A stretch of 22,024 nt of DNA from Larix sibirica (GCA_004151065.3 NWUY0300055036.1:23878-45901), one strand, 5' to 3'. Positions 1-9,529 are shown, numbered from the stretch's first letter. Notes: a model not told the origin generated them from the letters alone. Numbers and translations: made by a program.

Positions 1-1168
1 ATAGTAGAGAAAACTTGCATTGGATGGATGAAAAGGAAAAGTGAACAAGACCTATAGGATTTAGTCCTACGATTGCTTCAAGTGTTTAACAATTTCAAAT
101 AAGTGGTGTTTTGTAATTGTGCTCTGTAAAAAGGGTTGTAGGAAGTTGGCATGGCTCTTTTGTAGTACATTGTAACATACTTCATCTAATAAAGTCTAAG
201 GCATTCGTTTCGGGTGTCATTTGCACATGTGACTTGTGTTCTCTTTGGTTTGATGAATGTTGTTATGTTTTATGCAATGCATTGTGTTGTCTAACTATTA
301 TAATATACGCTAAGTATATGTATTGTTGGAATCTTTTAAAGGATACAGTTGAACACACGCCTATTGTTGGATAAATTGTTACATAGAACTAAAGTTGCAC
401 ATCTAACATGTTGTAGTCTAATATGAAGTTATGTCCAAAAAAATTGGCAAGGATGTGTAGTCTAGTTGTAGTAGGCATAGGTTGGTCAATCCCTTGTGGT
501 TGAGGCAAGCCTAGTGTCGCATGGGAAAATATGACAAAAATAAAAATTTCAAGCAAGATCCCCAGGTCTATGCTAGGGGAATACTAAGAATATCAAATAA
601 TTTTTGTTGTATTTTATTTAAGGTTTCATAACATAATATTAAAAAGAGCCACTCCATTTCAATTAATCATTGATAAATGTTTCAAACGGAAACTTAATGC
701 ATTTTTTTTTATCCCCACCATAGAGGTTAATGAACAAGGCCTTGAGTGAAAGTAAAGGAGGACTAAATGTTTAGAGGAGGGTGACCGTATTTAATTTCTT
801 GGGGGTCCATGTGAAGAAGAGGAATAGGAAAGACAAAGAGGGGAGTCTTGTGAAGAAGATAAAAAGTGAGCCCTCACTAGAATAAAGGAAGAGGGAATTG
901 AATGAAAAGGAGAAGAGAATGATGCTCACTATAATCATGAATGAAGGGACATAAGGAACCCAAGTAAATTTCATTTTTTGTGTAATTTCGATCAAGTGTA
1001 AGACTAATATCATAGAGTTAATAATAATTTTCTTTGATAATTGAAACCCTTGAGGCATGAATGTTGTAAATTACAATTTTATGGGAAATAATACAAATTT
1101 GATAGTGGTGCATATTTGTCAGTTTCATGTGTGTGTATCGTGTCTACATACTTTTTTCTTTTGGTTGT
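1..1168. other. No gene recognised; right part probably the body of an old 5' LTR
   Basis: No open frame here resembles a known protein. The short frames (for example 117-374 plus and 771-1058 minus) have a composition expected of random AT-rich DNA. Between about 740 and 930 the plus strand is strongly purine-rich. The stretch running up to 1168 leads without a break into the LTR end at 1169-1239, so several hundred bases of it are probably LTR. The left LTR boundary cannot be placed because the matching 3' LTR is almost entirely deleted. Confidence 0.5.
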
Positions 1169-1239
1169 GTACTTTAAGTTTTTAATTCTAAATTATAGCC
1201 TTGTTGTGTGTTCTATTTTTAGTTACCTACAACATTGCA
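1169..1239 (+). repeat. 3' end of the 5' LTR of the Ty3/gypsy element
   Basis: This 71-nt stretch is repeated at 3691-3759 with roughly three quarters identity. Both copies begin GTACTT, share a T-rich core with CTATTTTTAG or TTATTTTTAG, and end in TACCTACAA followed by a terminal GCA. Ending in CA, lying just upstream of a primer-binding-site-like sequence, and flanking gag and pol sequence all fit the U5 ends of two LTRs. The left limit given is only where similarity to the truncated 3' copy begins; the true LTR extends upstream. Confidence 0.6.
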
Positions 1240-1246
1240 TCGATTT

Positions 1247-1260
1247 TGGCATAAAAGTAG
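1247..1260 (+). other. Degenerate primer-binding site (initiator-Met tRNA type)
   Basis: TGGCATAAAAGTAG lies 7 nt after the inferred LTR end. It matches the usual plant initiator-Met tRNA primer-binding site (TGGTATCAGAGCAG) at 10 of 14 positions, and three of the four differences are transitions. The position right after an LTR and before gag supports the reading, and the decay matches that of the rest of the element. Confidence 0.45.
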
Positions 1261-1477
1261 ATTTTCCCTGCTAAAGAGAAGAATCCCAACTAAATATAGT
1301 GTTGTGTAGAATTATTTTAGGAGAAATGACAATTCTAGCAAGGTTATTTTGCTAAGTAGAACTATAATAAAGAGGAATATGTGTAGGAGAAACATAGTGG
1401 CTAACAAAATAGGATTAGGCATATAATGGAAAGGTATAAGGAAGCATGGAGGTAATGTAGATTATGCAACTCATAAA

Positions 1478-2538
1478 TTGAGATCTATTCAATCCAAGAT
1501 GGAAGCCTTAAAAACAAATCAGAGAAGAGAAACTACAATCCAAGCTCTTGATGTGAGTGGTGAAAAATTGGATGTTGAAATACCACAAGAAGAAGTTGAG
1601 GTAGTTGAATTTCTAGAAGAGAGAATCATTAAAGCCTTGACAAATTTAAGGGGGAAATGAAAAATGGAGACACCTATTTCTCAAGAATTCTAAACCCAAA
1701 AGAGATAATTGACTAAATTAGAGACATGGAAAAATTCTTTGACATAGAGAAAATTGAGGATGACAAGAGAGTAAAGATGGCTTGCATAAAGTTGAAAGGA
1801 CGTGCATCTTTATGGTGGAACACTGTGCAACTAGAAAGGCAAAGATAAAATCAAGACTTGGGACAAAATGGTGGCTAAATTCAAAGGTAAATTTGTACGT
1901 GTTTACTATAATTTGAATTTGGTTAAGAAGCTACAAAACCTTAGGTAGAAGTAGATGAATGTAAAAGAGTATATAAAGGAATTGTATAAGTTGTTTGTTA
2001 GGCCTAGGCATAGTGATGAAGGATAGGAACTTGTGGATAGGTACATAAATGGATTGAGATAAGTCATTCAAGATGAATTAATCATAATGAGAATTAGGAC
2101 TATTGGTGAACCCTATTAGCTTTCTCGTGAAGGCTAACGGCTGAGGAGAAACTATCAAGAAAGAAACCTAGTGTTCGCAGAAAAACATTAATAGGTAGAG
2201 GCAAAGATATGTTTAGAATAGGGAAAAGTAGTGGAGCTAAGGAAGAAGAAGTTTGTAATGAAAATTCTAGAGACTTGACTTTTGGGAGAAGTAATTATTC
2301 CTTTAGAGGTAGAGTAACCTTTGGAAGAAGATCAAATTTTAGAGGTAGATGCATGGGAAGGTCACTAGTGATTTCTTACAAATTCCAAACACTAGGGCAC
2401 AAATTTGTTGAGTGTCTAGAAAATTTGCATGCTAATAGAAGGAAAGAGAGTAATTCTCATGTTACCCAAAGATTTGAAATCACATCTAAGTCTATCATTG
2501 TGGATAGTGTTGATGAAGTTCATTGGGAGAAAAGATAA
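1478..2538 (+). pseudogene. Ty3/gypsy gag (capsid/nucleocapsid), broken
   Basis: An acidic N-terminal segment (1478-1660, 60 codons) opens the frame. Next comes the retrotransposon gag core. Around 1723-1846 one reads MEKFFDIEKIEDDKRVKMA followed by LKGRASLWWN. After a one-base frame shift come KIKTWDKMVAKFKGKF (about 1847-1895), VKEYIKELYKLF and RYINGLR, interrupted by TAG and TAA codons. The last open piece (2209-2538, 109 codons) is Arg/Gly-rich and carries the remains of a nucleocapsid zinc knuckle, in which only GH and the final Cys (SYKFQTLGHKFVEC) survive. The first two Cys are now Ser and Phe. Family assignment rests on the combined motifs. The product would package element RNA; this copy cannot be translated whole. 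Confidence 0.75.
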
Positions 2539-2559
2539 AATTTATTGTTCAAAAGAACA

Positions 2560-2960
2560 TTATTGAATCCAAAGAACCAAATAGAAGAGGATGATGGGAC
2601 CAATGGAAACCATTATTCAATATCATCTGCAAAATTAGAGATAAGCATTTCTCTTTGATTGTTAATACGAGTAATACTAAAAATTTAGTGTCCATGGAAG
2701 TCATTGAGACACTAAATTTGAACTGTAGACCACACCCAGTGCTTATATGTTCTAATGGTTGCAAAAGGGGCACGACGTTAATGTTTCCAAACAATGCTTG
2801 ATAAATTTTCATATTGGAACCTATCATGGTATTTAACGATGTGTGATTTTATGCCAATAGATGCTTTCCATCTACTATTGGATGGGCCTTGGAAATTTGA
2901 TAGGAAAATTGTCTATGAAAGATGTTATTTCCAAGGATGGGAGGAAGATTAGAATGTTTC
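2560..2960 (+). pseudogene. Ty3/gypsy aspartic protease and connection to RT, broken
   Basis: A frame starting near 2644 reads HFSLIVNTSNTKNLVSMEV and then TLNLN and PHP, which is the retropepsin active-site region of plant gypsy elements. The catalytic Asp of the usual D-S/T-G is replaced by Asn (VNTS), so activity would be lost even without the stops. From 2852 the frame MPIDAFHLLLDGPWKFDRK matches the conserved connector before RT (PMDxCHLLLGRPWxFDR in relatives). The overlapping open frame at 2861-3043 is in a different frame and is not the real one. Confidence 0.65.
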
Positions 2961-3130
2961 CTATGAATGACGGAAAAGGGGACAATAGAAATAGCAATAA
3001 TTACAGTAGTGGTAGAAGAGTCATGTTATGTTTATCCGTATAATTTTTAAAGAAAGAAGGAAAGGCATGGAGTTGTTTTTATATTATTCCAAAGAGTGCA
3101 AGTCCAAAAGTGAAGAAAATGGAGATTCCA

Positions 3131-3690
3131 GTTGAAGTACAAGAGTAGTTGACTAAATTTAAAGATGTTATTTCCAAGGAGTTTCCCAAGGGATTGTTAT
3201 TTGTGAGGAGCATTCCCATCAAATAGATATCATACTAGGTTATAGTTTTCCTAACAAAGCGCCACACTAAATGACACCTACTGAAAAAGATAAGTTGAGT
3301 AGGCTAGCGCATGAGTTGCTAGAAAGCGGTTTGATCATAGAGAGCTTAAGCCCATGTCCATTACCCCCTATGTTTGCACCAAACAAGGGTGGAGAATGGA
3401 GAATGTGCATTGATTCTAGGGCTATTAACATAATTACAATCAAGTATGGATTTCCATTATGGAGGGTGTATGATTTGATAGACACTCCAAGTGGTGCAAT
3501 ATATTTTACAAATATTGATTTAAATTATGGGTATCATCAAATTAGAATGAAGGAAGGATATTCATGGAAAATTAATTTTAAGACCAAGGAAGGGCTTTAT
3601 GAATGATTGGTCATGCAATTGGTTTAAAAAATGCTCTAAGTACTTTTATGAAAGTGATGGATGAAGTGATGAAGCCTTATCTGGGTAATT
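3131..3690 (+). pseudogene. Ty3/gypsy reverse transcriptase, 5' half only
   Basis: A broken lead-in (VEVQE, LTKFKDVISKEFPKG) precedes an open stretch of 111 codons at 3271-3606. This reads as RT fingers and palm: LLESGLIIESLSPC, EWRMCIDSRAIN, then motif A as FTNIDLNYGYHQIRM with its catalytic Asp present, and FKTKEGLYE. Past a TGA at 3604 the frame continues recognisably as ALSTFMKVMDEVMKPYLGN and stops matching at about 3690. That is just before the YxDD motif C would appear. The catalytic DD pair is therefore absent by deletion, not by point mutation. Sequence after this point is LTR. Confidence 0.8.
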
Positions 3691-3759
3691 GTACTTGATT
3701 TTTTAATTCCAAATTGCAGCCTATAATGCATTTTATTTTTAGATACCTACAAGGCTGCA
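3691..3759 (+). repeat. Remnant of the 3' LTR (last 69 nt) fused to truncated RT
   Basis: This is the partner of 1169-1239. Shared features include GTACTT at the start, TTTTTAATTC, CTACAA and a final GCA. It directly follows RT sequence, which is impossible in an intact element, so it marks the right side of an internal deletion. The divergence from the 5' copy (about one quarter of positions) implies an old insertion. Confidence 0.6.
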
Positions 3760-3879
3760 CCACTGACCTCTTCAAACCACTGATAACTTGTAATTCTTAT
3801 ATGCTTATCTTCAATTTAAAGTATGAATCCTCTCATACATTTATTGATACATTAGGCCAATGAACTTAATAATTGAAAG

Positions 3880-3900
3880 AACCCTAGTAACCCTAGTAAC
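3880..3900 (+). repeat. Short telomere-like tandem (AACCCTAGT x2)
   Basis: Two 9-bp units plus a partial third lie about 30 bp upstream of the LINE insertion site. The unit resembles a degenerate plant telomeric repeat (AAACCCT) or telo-box. It is too short to be an interstitial telomere tract. The 120 bp between the gypsy remnant and this point has no recognisable feature. Confidence 0.4.
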
Positions 3901-3929
3901 ATATTTTTTTATTAAACCTCATCAGAACT

Positions 3930-3945
3930 TAAATAAAGAGGAGAT
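3930..3945 (+). repeat. 5' target-site duplication of LINE A
   Basis: TAAATAAAGAGGAGAT occurs here and again, identically, at 12590-12605 just after the A-rich LINE tail. Sixteen identical bases 8.66 kb apart, one before the 5' UTR and one directly after the tail, are what target-primed reverse transcription leaves. The first few bases (TAAATAAA) could partly belong to the tail in the 3' copy; the GAGGAGAT part cannot. Confidence 0.85.
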
Positions 3946-3950
3946 GGATG

Positions 3951-4007
3951 TCTAGGGTTTCTGGGAGAGGCTAGGGCTTTCTATGGAGCCTAGGGTTTCT
4001 TGTTGGA
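3951..4007 (+). promoter_or_regulatory. Three 19-bp telo-box-like repeats at the LINE A 5' end
   Basis: TAGGGTTT at 3953, TAGGGCTT at 3972 and TAGGGTTT at 3991 are spaced exactly 19 bp apart. Each is preceded by C and followed by a pyrimidine-rich piece, forming a 19-bp tandem repeat. TAGGGTTT is the complement of the plant telo-box AAACCCTA, which is known in promoters of translation-related genes. Sitting in the first 60 bases of the element, it could belong to the internal promoter a LINE needs. That role is inference. Confidence 0.5.
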
Positions 4008-5598
4008 TTCTAGTTTTTGTGGACAAGTGGTTATGTTGTGGTGTGGTTTTAGCAGGAATGGTGGAGGACTTTGTTTATTTTTTAGCGGATGAGATGGAAC
4101 CCTTGGGTAGCATATTCCAGATGAATTCGAAAATGAGGAATCATTGTCATACTTTGTTGTGTCTTTATTCTGGTGCAAGCCGCCACTCTCGTTCCCTTTT
4201 AACTGATGGCTTCTGGCCATTTGGTTTGCATCAAGGGGTTGAGGTCGTATGTGAGTGTCCTGATTTTTTTACCTCCTCACCTATTTTTTTCCTCGATATG
4301 TGGGTGATAAGATGTCTCATTTGGATGTAGCTGGTTCTTTGGCAATCATTATAGGTGGTCAGTTTTCTCCTTCTCTAGACAATTATTTTGATTCTTTTGC
4401 CTCTCCTCATGTTTCAATGCCAATGTTGTGTCATTTCTTTAAAGTGGAACCCTTGAAGACTGGTGGCTCTCCTGGTGCAAACCCGATTTCTAGTGCTTTG
4501 GAGGGAAAAGGTGTAGATGTTCCATCGGCTAGTGGGGGTTTGAAGGATTCTAGATTGTTGAATGGTTGTTCCAAGGCCTTGATTGGTTCTTGGGCCATAG
4601 ATCATCGTGCACGGAAATCCTTGAATTCCTTTGAGGAGCATATCCAAATGGTTCTGGGTAAATACATCAATATGGGATGAGCGGAGAGTATGTCAAAGGG
4701 AGCCCTTGTTAAGAGACTGGAGTATATTTCCCTAACATGACTGGATATTCTTGAATTCCTAAAGGAAAAGTGGAAACCAATGGTGGGGTACTGCCCTAAG
4801 GTGAGCGTTTTAGTTAATGGTTGGCTTGTATTCCATTTCCTCTCTAATGAGCATGTGAACATGATTATAGCCCATCCCTAGGTTTTTAGTCATGGTTCAT
4901 TAGTACTCGATCACTGGCGCCTTGCTTTCAACCCGGTTAAGGAACGTGTGACTAAGAAGAATCTCTAGCTACAAATTTTGGGTTTCCCATTACAACCATG
5001 GACTCGGCCTATACTGGAAGTTGTGGCAAACCTAGTGGGTAGGTTTATTTTCATTGAGGATAGTATGATCTATTGTGAAGATAAACAAATTGCTTCAATT
5101 TTGGTGGAAGTCAACATCTCCTAGGGACTTCCAATGGAAATATAGAATTTTGGGGGTGATTTTCATTTCCTTCAAAGGCTCAACTATCTTAATGTGCCAT
5201 TCCGCTATTTCCTTTGTTGGAACACTGGGCATTTGACGGTCAATTTTCCATGGTTAAAGGAGGGGTCGGATGTGGAAAGGGATTTGGATCTTGATATTTC
5301 TTCTATTGATGGGTCAAAGGAAGAGGCTTTGAATTTGTTATCAAGTTGTGTAAAATATTTGAAGGCCTTGGAGGATCCCAAGACTTTTGCGGGCTTGACG
5401 AATTTATTGAGTAATTCAAAAGCTTTCTTCCCAGATTTTTATAATACTCTATCAAATGTTGATTTTAAATTTATCCATGAAGTAGAGGTGGGTAGTAAAA
5501 ATTGTTTAGGAAAATATGTGGGTGATGAAACTTTTTGTCCACCTATCTCTCCCTCTTCGTCCAATGAATTTTGTATTGTAAGGTCGGTCAAGTTGTAG
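3983..5598 (+). pseudogene. LINE A ORF1 (RNA-binding, DUF4283-like plus zinc knuckle), broken
   Basis: From 4300 to 5598 one frame can be followed throughout with six in-frame stops (near 4678, 4738, 4879, 4966, 5122 and 5143). The piece at 3983-4330 is open in another frame and may be the original N terminus. Around 4760-5170 the frame gives KWKPMVGYCPKVSVLVNGW, then LVFHFLSNEH, DHWRLAFNP and LQILGFPLQPW, the layout of plant LINE ORF1 DUF4283 domains. Two stops replace expected Trp codons (HP-stop, NL-stop), which fits TGG to TAG. At about 5197-5245 lies a CCHC knuckle FRYFLCWNTGHLTVNFP in which the first and last Cys have become Tyr and Phe. The normal protein would bind LINE RNA. Confidence 0.75.
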
Positions 5599-5979
5599 GG
5601 TAGATTCGACCTTAGTTGAGGGGAAGGGTTTGGAATTTTGTTTTTTAAGTTTTGTTTCTGAGGATAAACCGTTCTCCAGTTCTTATGATGACTCAAAATT
5701 TTCCAGGGTGGATATCAGGCATGACACCCTCCTTACTAAACTTTCTCTTGTTGATCGATCGGTTTAGGTTTCTATTTTTGGGATGTCTTCACTTCCGCCT
5801 CAGCCGTGTGATACCGACTTCCCATTATCTTCTGGATATGATCAGCTATTAAATGATGAGGCTTTTATGTGTCTGTTGAATCCCTGCTTGATCTAGGAGG
5901 ATCTATGAACATTCAAAAATTAATAGTATCAAATGCTAATGGGATTAGCACCATTGTGTAGGGATCAATGAGAGATTTA
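5599..5979 (+). other. LINE A ORF1 tail, eroded
   Basis: This stretch follows the last open piece of ORF1 and precedes the inserted block. Short Ser/Asp-rich fragments can be read (EDKPFSSSYDDSKFSRVD near 5660, SLPPQPCDTDFPLSSGYD near 5790), separated by stops. They look like a low-complexity C-terminal region, but I recognise no domain. It is assigned to LINE A by position only. Confidence 0.4.
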
Positions 5980-6069
5980 TGATGTTGCTTGAATAACATC
6001 AAATGAACGTCGTATGAGAAATATATGGCACTCTAAATTTTCAACAAAATAGTCAAACATGGCCTGCAG

Positions 6070-6475
6070 GACTGCCACATGTTAGCACTAGATAATGCCA
6101 TGTGGCACTATAGGATGTTGACGCGGTGATTATACAATGATGTGGTAGCATGACAGGATGCCATGTATCACCTAGATTCAGCACAATTGGAATTGAGTTG
6201 GAATAATAGGATGTTGGAGCATGGTATCTGTAAGGACGACGTGGAATCCTACGCATGTACCACATGGCGTGCTCAAAGAGCACCACATGGCAGGGACAGG
6301 GACAATTTGATGATGTGGTGGACTCTATGGCTAACACGTGGCATGTGACTGGGAACTGACATGGCATACATATGTATAGGTGATGTGGAACATACGAATA
6401 GAGTGGTGTTTATGACGTGGAAATGGATCATGAATGACTACCACATGGACCAATCGGATGGTGCCATGTGGCACC
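6070..6475 (+). promoter_or_regulatory. Cluster of CACATGG/CCATGTGG and GAYGTGG motifs
   Basis: At least 14 related motifs occur in about 400 bp, on both strands, at about 6073, 6097, 6138, 6158, 6237, 6258, 6279, 6311, 6333, 6357, 6381, 6413, 6440 and 6462. Most gaps are 20-27 bp or about 32 bp. One (ACACGTGGC at 6332-6340) is a perfect G-box/ABRE core, and several contain the CACATG bHLH-type E-box. Such clusters occur in LTR U3 regions and as subterminal repeats of DNA transposons; a U3 reading fits the downstream TATA box. No function is shown. Confidence 0.45.
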
Positions 6476-6777
6476 ACTCACCAACCAAAGTGGCCAATGG
6501 TTTCAACATCTCTGTCATATTAATTAATTAATGGAATATTAATTAATGGTTGGTTTTTAATATATGGTTTGTTGGAACTATATATAACTATTGTTATAAC
6601 CATCCAATGAATATGACATGTTATATGAAGGTTTGAACCCATGTCTCCAGGATGTTATTCCAAAATTTTGACCATTCTTCCAAGCACTCCAATTATGATC
6701 AAATGTGGCATTAAATACTTTTGCTATGAAGTTATTTCTGCAAATGTGCACAACATATTTCAGATTCAGTTTTGGGC

Positions 6778-6787
6778 CTATATAAAC
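6778..6787 (+). promoter_or_regulatory. TATA-box-like CTATATAAAC
   Basis: This matches the plant TATA consensus exactly and sits about 300 bp downstream of the G-box/E-box-like cluster. A second TATATAA lies at about 6580-6587. Either could be the promoter of the inserted block if that is an LTR. It is supported by sequence match only, and such matches are common in AT-rich DNA. Confidence 0.3.
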
Positions 6788-7743
6788 AATGCCACAGTTT
6801 GGAATCGGGATGTAGAGTTGGCACAGATTCTGAAGTACAATACTGATTTTGCACACAATCCAAGGTGGGCACGAAGTTCAAGGTTGGCTCGAATTTCAAG
6901 ACAATGTGAAGAGAGGTACAAGTTTTGGCACGCAATTTGAGTGTGCATTATCTGGCATGCTTCTCGATGCGGGTATAGTGTGTAGGAAGGTACAAGCAGA
7001 GAACACAATGTGAGGGTGCATAATCCAAGGTTGGGATGCATCCCAATATAGTACATGCATACTTCCCGGGGAAATTCAGAGTGCACAAAAGCTTACATGT
7101 ATACCAATTTGGGACGACCTAATAGTACAGAAGCTTTCATGCATACCGAGGTGGTATGATCTAATAGTGGGAATGCAAATTGAGATGGTATGGCCAGAGC
7201 GCAATATTGGATTTTGTGTCAGAGGGGGAGTCCCAAATGCTAAAGCCAAAGGTTGTCGACTTTATACTCAAAAGACTCAAAATTTTGAGAGGAGTCTAAA
7301 CCTAACCTATGTTTCTAAGTTGGAGCATCCTATCTGAAGGGGTTCTTCATAGCCTTTGTTGTTGATCCAAGTATGATAGAGTCTATACTATAAATTCTCA
7401 CAATTTCAAGAAGAATCCAATGGTGGTTTATGTTTCTAATTCTAAGTTGCGGAACTGAAAGGTGATTTGAGAAGTTGAATTGTAAGCCCTTCTTTTGCAT
7501 TATTTCAACATTTTAAGTTTAATGAAGAGAGGTATCATTGTTGGGAGTGGACCCAAAGACGTAGCCAAGGTTTCTGGTGAACTCCATTATCAAGTTTTGG
7601 TGTGATTGTGTTGGATTTGTTCTCTTTGATATCTTCTTTATATTTCACATGATGAATGGTTGATGCAAGTTAATTTTCATAAGCATGAGTTTTTAGTTAA
7701 GTGAATCTCATCACATAGCATTGTGAAGTGCTATGTCAATTTA

Positions 7744-8196
7744 AAGATCCCACTAATTGGAAAATATTTGTTATCATTGAAGGACTAATGGTTGGATTGG
7801 TAACTTAAGATTTTCATATCACCTCTATTCATACTTTGGTGTGGGATCTCCTGAAGTCTTGGAACTTAATATGGGGGTTTTGAAGTCTATTGGTCCTTCA
7901 TGCAAAGAGGTTCTCGCTTAGAATCCCCTTCAAATATACTATGATAAGCCTTCATGACCAGATGTGTCCCAAATGTCTTCTATTAGATGTGAGAATGTGA
8001 CTATTCGGCGGAAGGAAAATAAAAAGGTCACCTCAAAAAAAGGTGGGTTTTCCCTAGGTGATAACAGACATCCCGTGCAGGATTACATTCCTCTATCAGC
8101 TAGAGTAGATAATAGTGATACTTCTCCTTCTATGGGGGGGTTTGAATGTCAATTTTGGGGTCCTTAGAGGAATTTTACCCCTAAACCAGGTTGATA
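7744..8196 (+). other. LINE A segment between the insert and ORF2
   Basis: This eroded stretch joins the inserted block to the endonuclease. A 67-codon frame (7964-8167) starts basic (TIRRKENKKVTSKKGG), which would suit an RNA-binding ORF1 C terminus or the ORF1/ORF2 junction, but no domain is recognisable. In-frame stops follow before the endonuclease becomes readable. Confidence 0.35.
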
Positions 8197-8197
8197 A

Positions 8198-8940
8198 ATA
8201 ATCCTTCTCTCCTTTAATATCAGAAGACTTGGGGGGAGGGGACAAATTTTAATGCCCTTGAGCATTTATTCAATCTTTCCAAGTCTAATATTGTGTTGGT
8301 TGAAGAAACTAAGAGTAGCAATGCAAAGGCTTGAGAGTTTTTCCTGAAGATTTTTCTAGGTTGGGAATGTTGTGCAATGGATTCCATTAGTTGTCCTGGT
8401 GGCTTGTTGGATATATGGAACCCTTCATTAATTGATTTTAATCCTTATACCACTCATGTAGGTATTATTTTACATGGGAATATTTAGGGTTTGGATCACC
8501 CTTTGAAGGTAGTCAATTTCTATGCTCCTTGTGTTGGGAGAGAGGATTTTTGGAATAAGGAGGATAGTAATGGTATCTTGCATGAGGATTTTCTGATTTT
8601 TGTTGGTGGTTTAAAATTTACCTTATCTGCCAATGAGGTTAGGGAGATGATCCTCATTTGGATCATTTAGTAGAGTAGTTTTGTCAGTTATTTCAGAGAT
8701 CTGAGCTATTTGAAGTTCCTCCTTTCCCATTTTCCCCTACATGGACAAGTGATAGGTTCATGAAGGCTGGTGTATCTAAAAGATTAGATAGATTCTTCAT
8801 TTTGGAATCTCTCTTTGAAGCGGTGTGTAGATTCAAGACCTAGACTATTAATTTTGGAATATCATATCATCTCCCTACTTGTTTCCAATTTGAAGTGGAT
8901 CACCATGTTCAAAAGTACTCCTTTAAATTTAACCATGTTT
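8198..8940 (+). pseudogene. LINE A ORF2, AP-type endonuclease domain, broken
   Basis: The domain becomes readable as IILLSFNIRRLGG (from 8198), the N-terminal Asn motif of LINE endonucleases. In another frame come SNIVLVEETKSS with the catalytic Glu, PGGLLDIWN and VVNFYAP. These are followed by VGGLKFTLSANE, where relatives have GGDLNFTLS, so one Asp codon seems deleted. Later pieces are LFEVPPFPFSPTWTS, KRLDRFF and ISYHLPTCFQFE. The conserved SDH is SYH here, so the last catalytic Asp is lost. FKFNHVWLEDL closes the domain. The enzyme would nick target DNA to prime reverse transcription. At least two frame changes and several stops are present. Confidence 0.8.
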
Positions 8941-9529
8941 GGCTTGAAGATCTTGTTGTTCTAATTTTTTAGAGTCTTCTATGGATGGTTTGGTTTCTAA
9001 ATTGAAAGACCTTAAAAAGTTAGTTATCCAGTGGGAGAAAAATAAGAAGTTGGAACCCTCTCAAGATTTGTTGCAGCTGGCAGAAGAAATTTCAATTCAA
9101 TTTTTTCTCAAAATTCCACAAGTATTTTCTTGAAGGAGACTAAATGTTGTTTAGTTGATTTAGAATCCAAGAAATTTAATATCTGAAGAATCCAAGAAGA
9201 AACTTGGAGACTAAAAAGTAGATATATATGGCTACAACGGGGTGAAAACAATACAATGGTTTTTCATAAGTATGCTAGTTAGAGAAGAAATTACTATGCC
9301 ATATGGGATATAAAGGATAATGATGGGAAGATTATAAATTCCCAAAAAGATCTAGAAAAAGTAGTTGTTTCTCATTTTTCCAATATTTTTAGGGATCCCA
9401 AAAGAATAGATACCTTAGCTCAACTTATAGTGATTCAAAATTACCTCAGATTCTTCTCTTACCCCAGATTCTTCTCTGAGGTGGAAGGTTATCAAGTTGG
9501 TAAAGAAGTCACCCTGGATGAAATTGAAG

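Larger units (their letters stand above)
1169..3759 (+). mobile_element. Decayed Ty3/gypsy LTR retrotransposon with large internal deletion
   Basis: The order is LTR end, primer-binding site, gag, protease, connection region and the first half of reverse transcriptase, which is the standard gypsy order. RT stops abruptly near 3690. The RT palm motif C, RNase H, integrase and nearly all of the 3' LTR are missing, and the sequence passes directly into the last 69 nt of an LTR. Many in-frame stops and several frameshifts show it is long dead. Stops fall where family members have Trp or Gln codons, as expected from C-to-T decay. Target-site duplications cannot be sought because neither outer LTR edge is defined. 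Confidence 0.8.
5980..7738 (+). mobile_element. Foreign block inside LINE A; candidate solo LTR
   Basis: About 1.76 kb here has no coding potential and interrupts the LINE between ORF1 and ORF2. Candidate edges are TGATGTTGCTT at 5980 and GCTATGTCA ending at 7738. They are flanked by the same 5 bp, ATTTA, at 5975-5979 and 7739-7743, which is the size of a retroviral-type duplication. Inside are a cluster of CACATGG motifs (6070-6475), a perfect TATA-type CTATATAAAC (6778-6787), and near 7545-7610 a GTGGACC..GACGTAGCC..GGTGAAC stretch. The last resembles the conserved R-U5 part of plant Copia-like LTRs. A 5-bp match can arise by chance, so the exact edges are tentative; the presence of an insertion is better supported. 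Confidence 0.4.

Noticed and set aside
117-374. 85-codon plus-strand frame near the left edge
   Set aside because: Cys/Tyr/Leu-rich composition of random AT-rich DNA, no motif, no neighbour context, no match to any known family.
3880-3900. Interstitial telomere tract
   Set aside because: Only two 9-bp units, and the unit is not the exact plant telomeric heptamer.
3983-4220. Minus-strand frame 3990-4220 with Pro/Lys-rich sequence
   Set aside because: It is opposite LINE A ORF1 and the 5' UTR repeats, with no motif.
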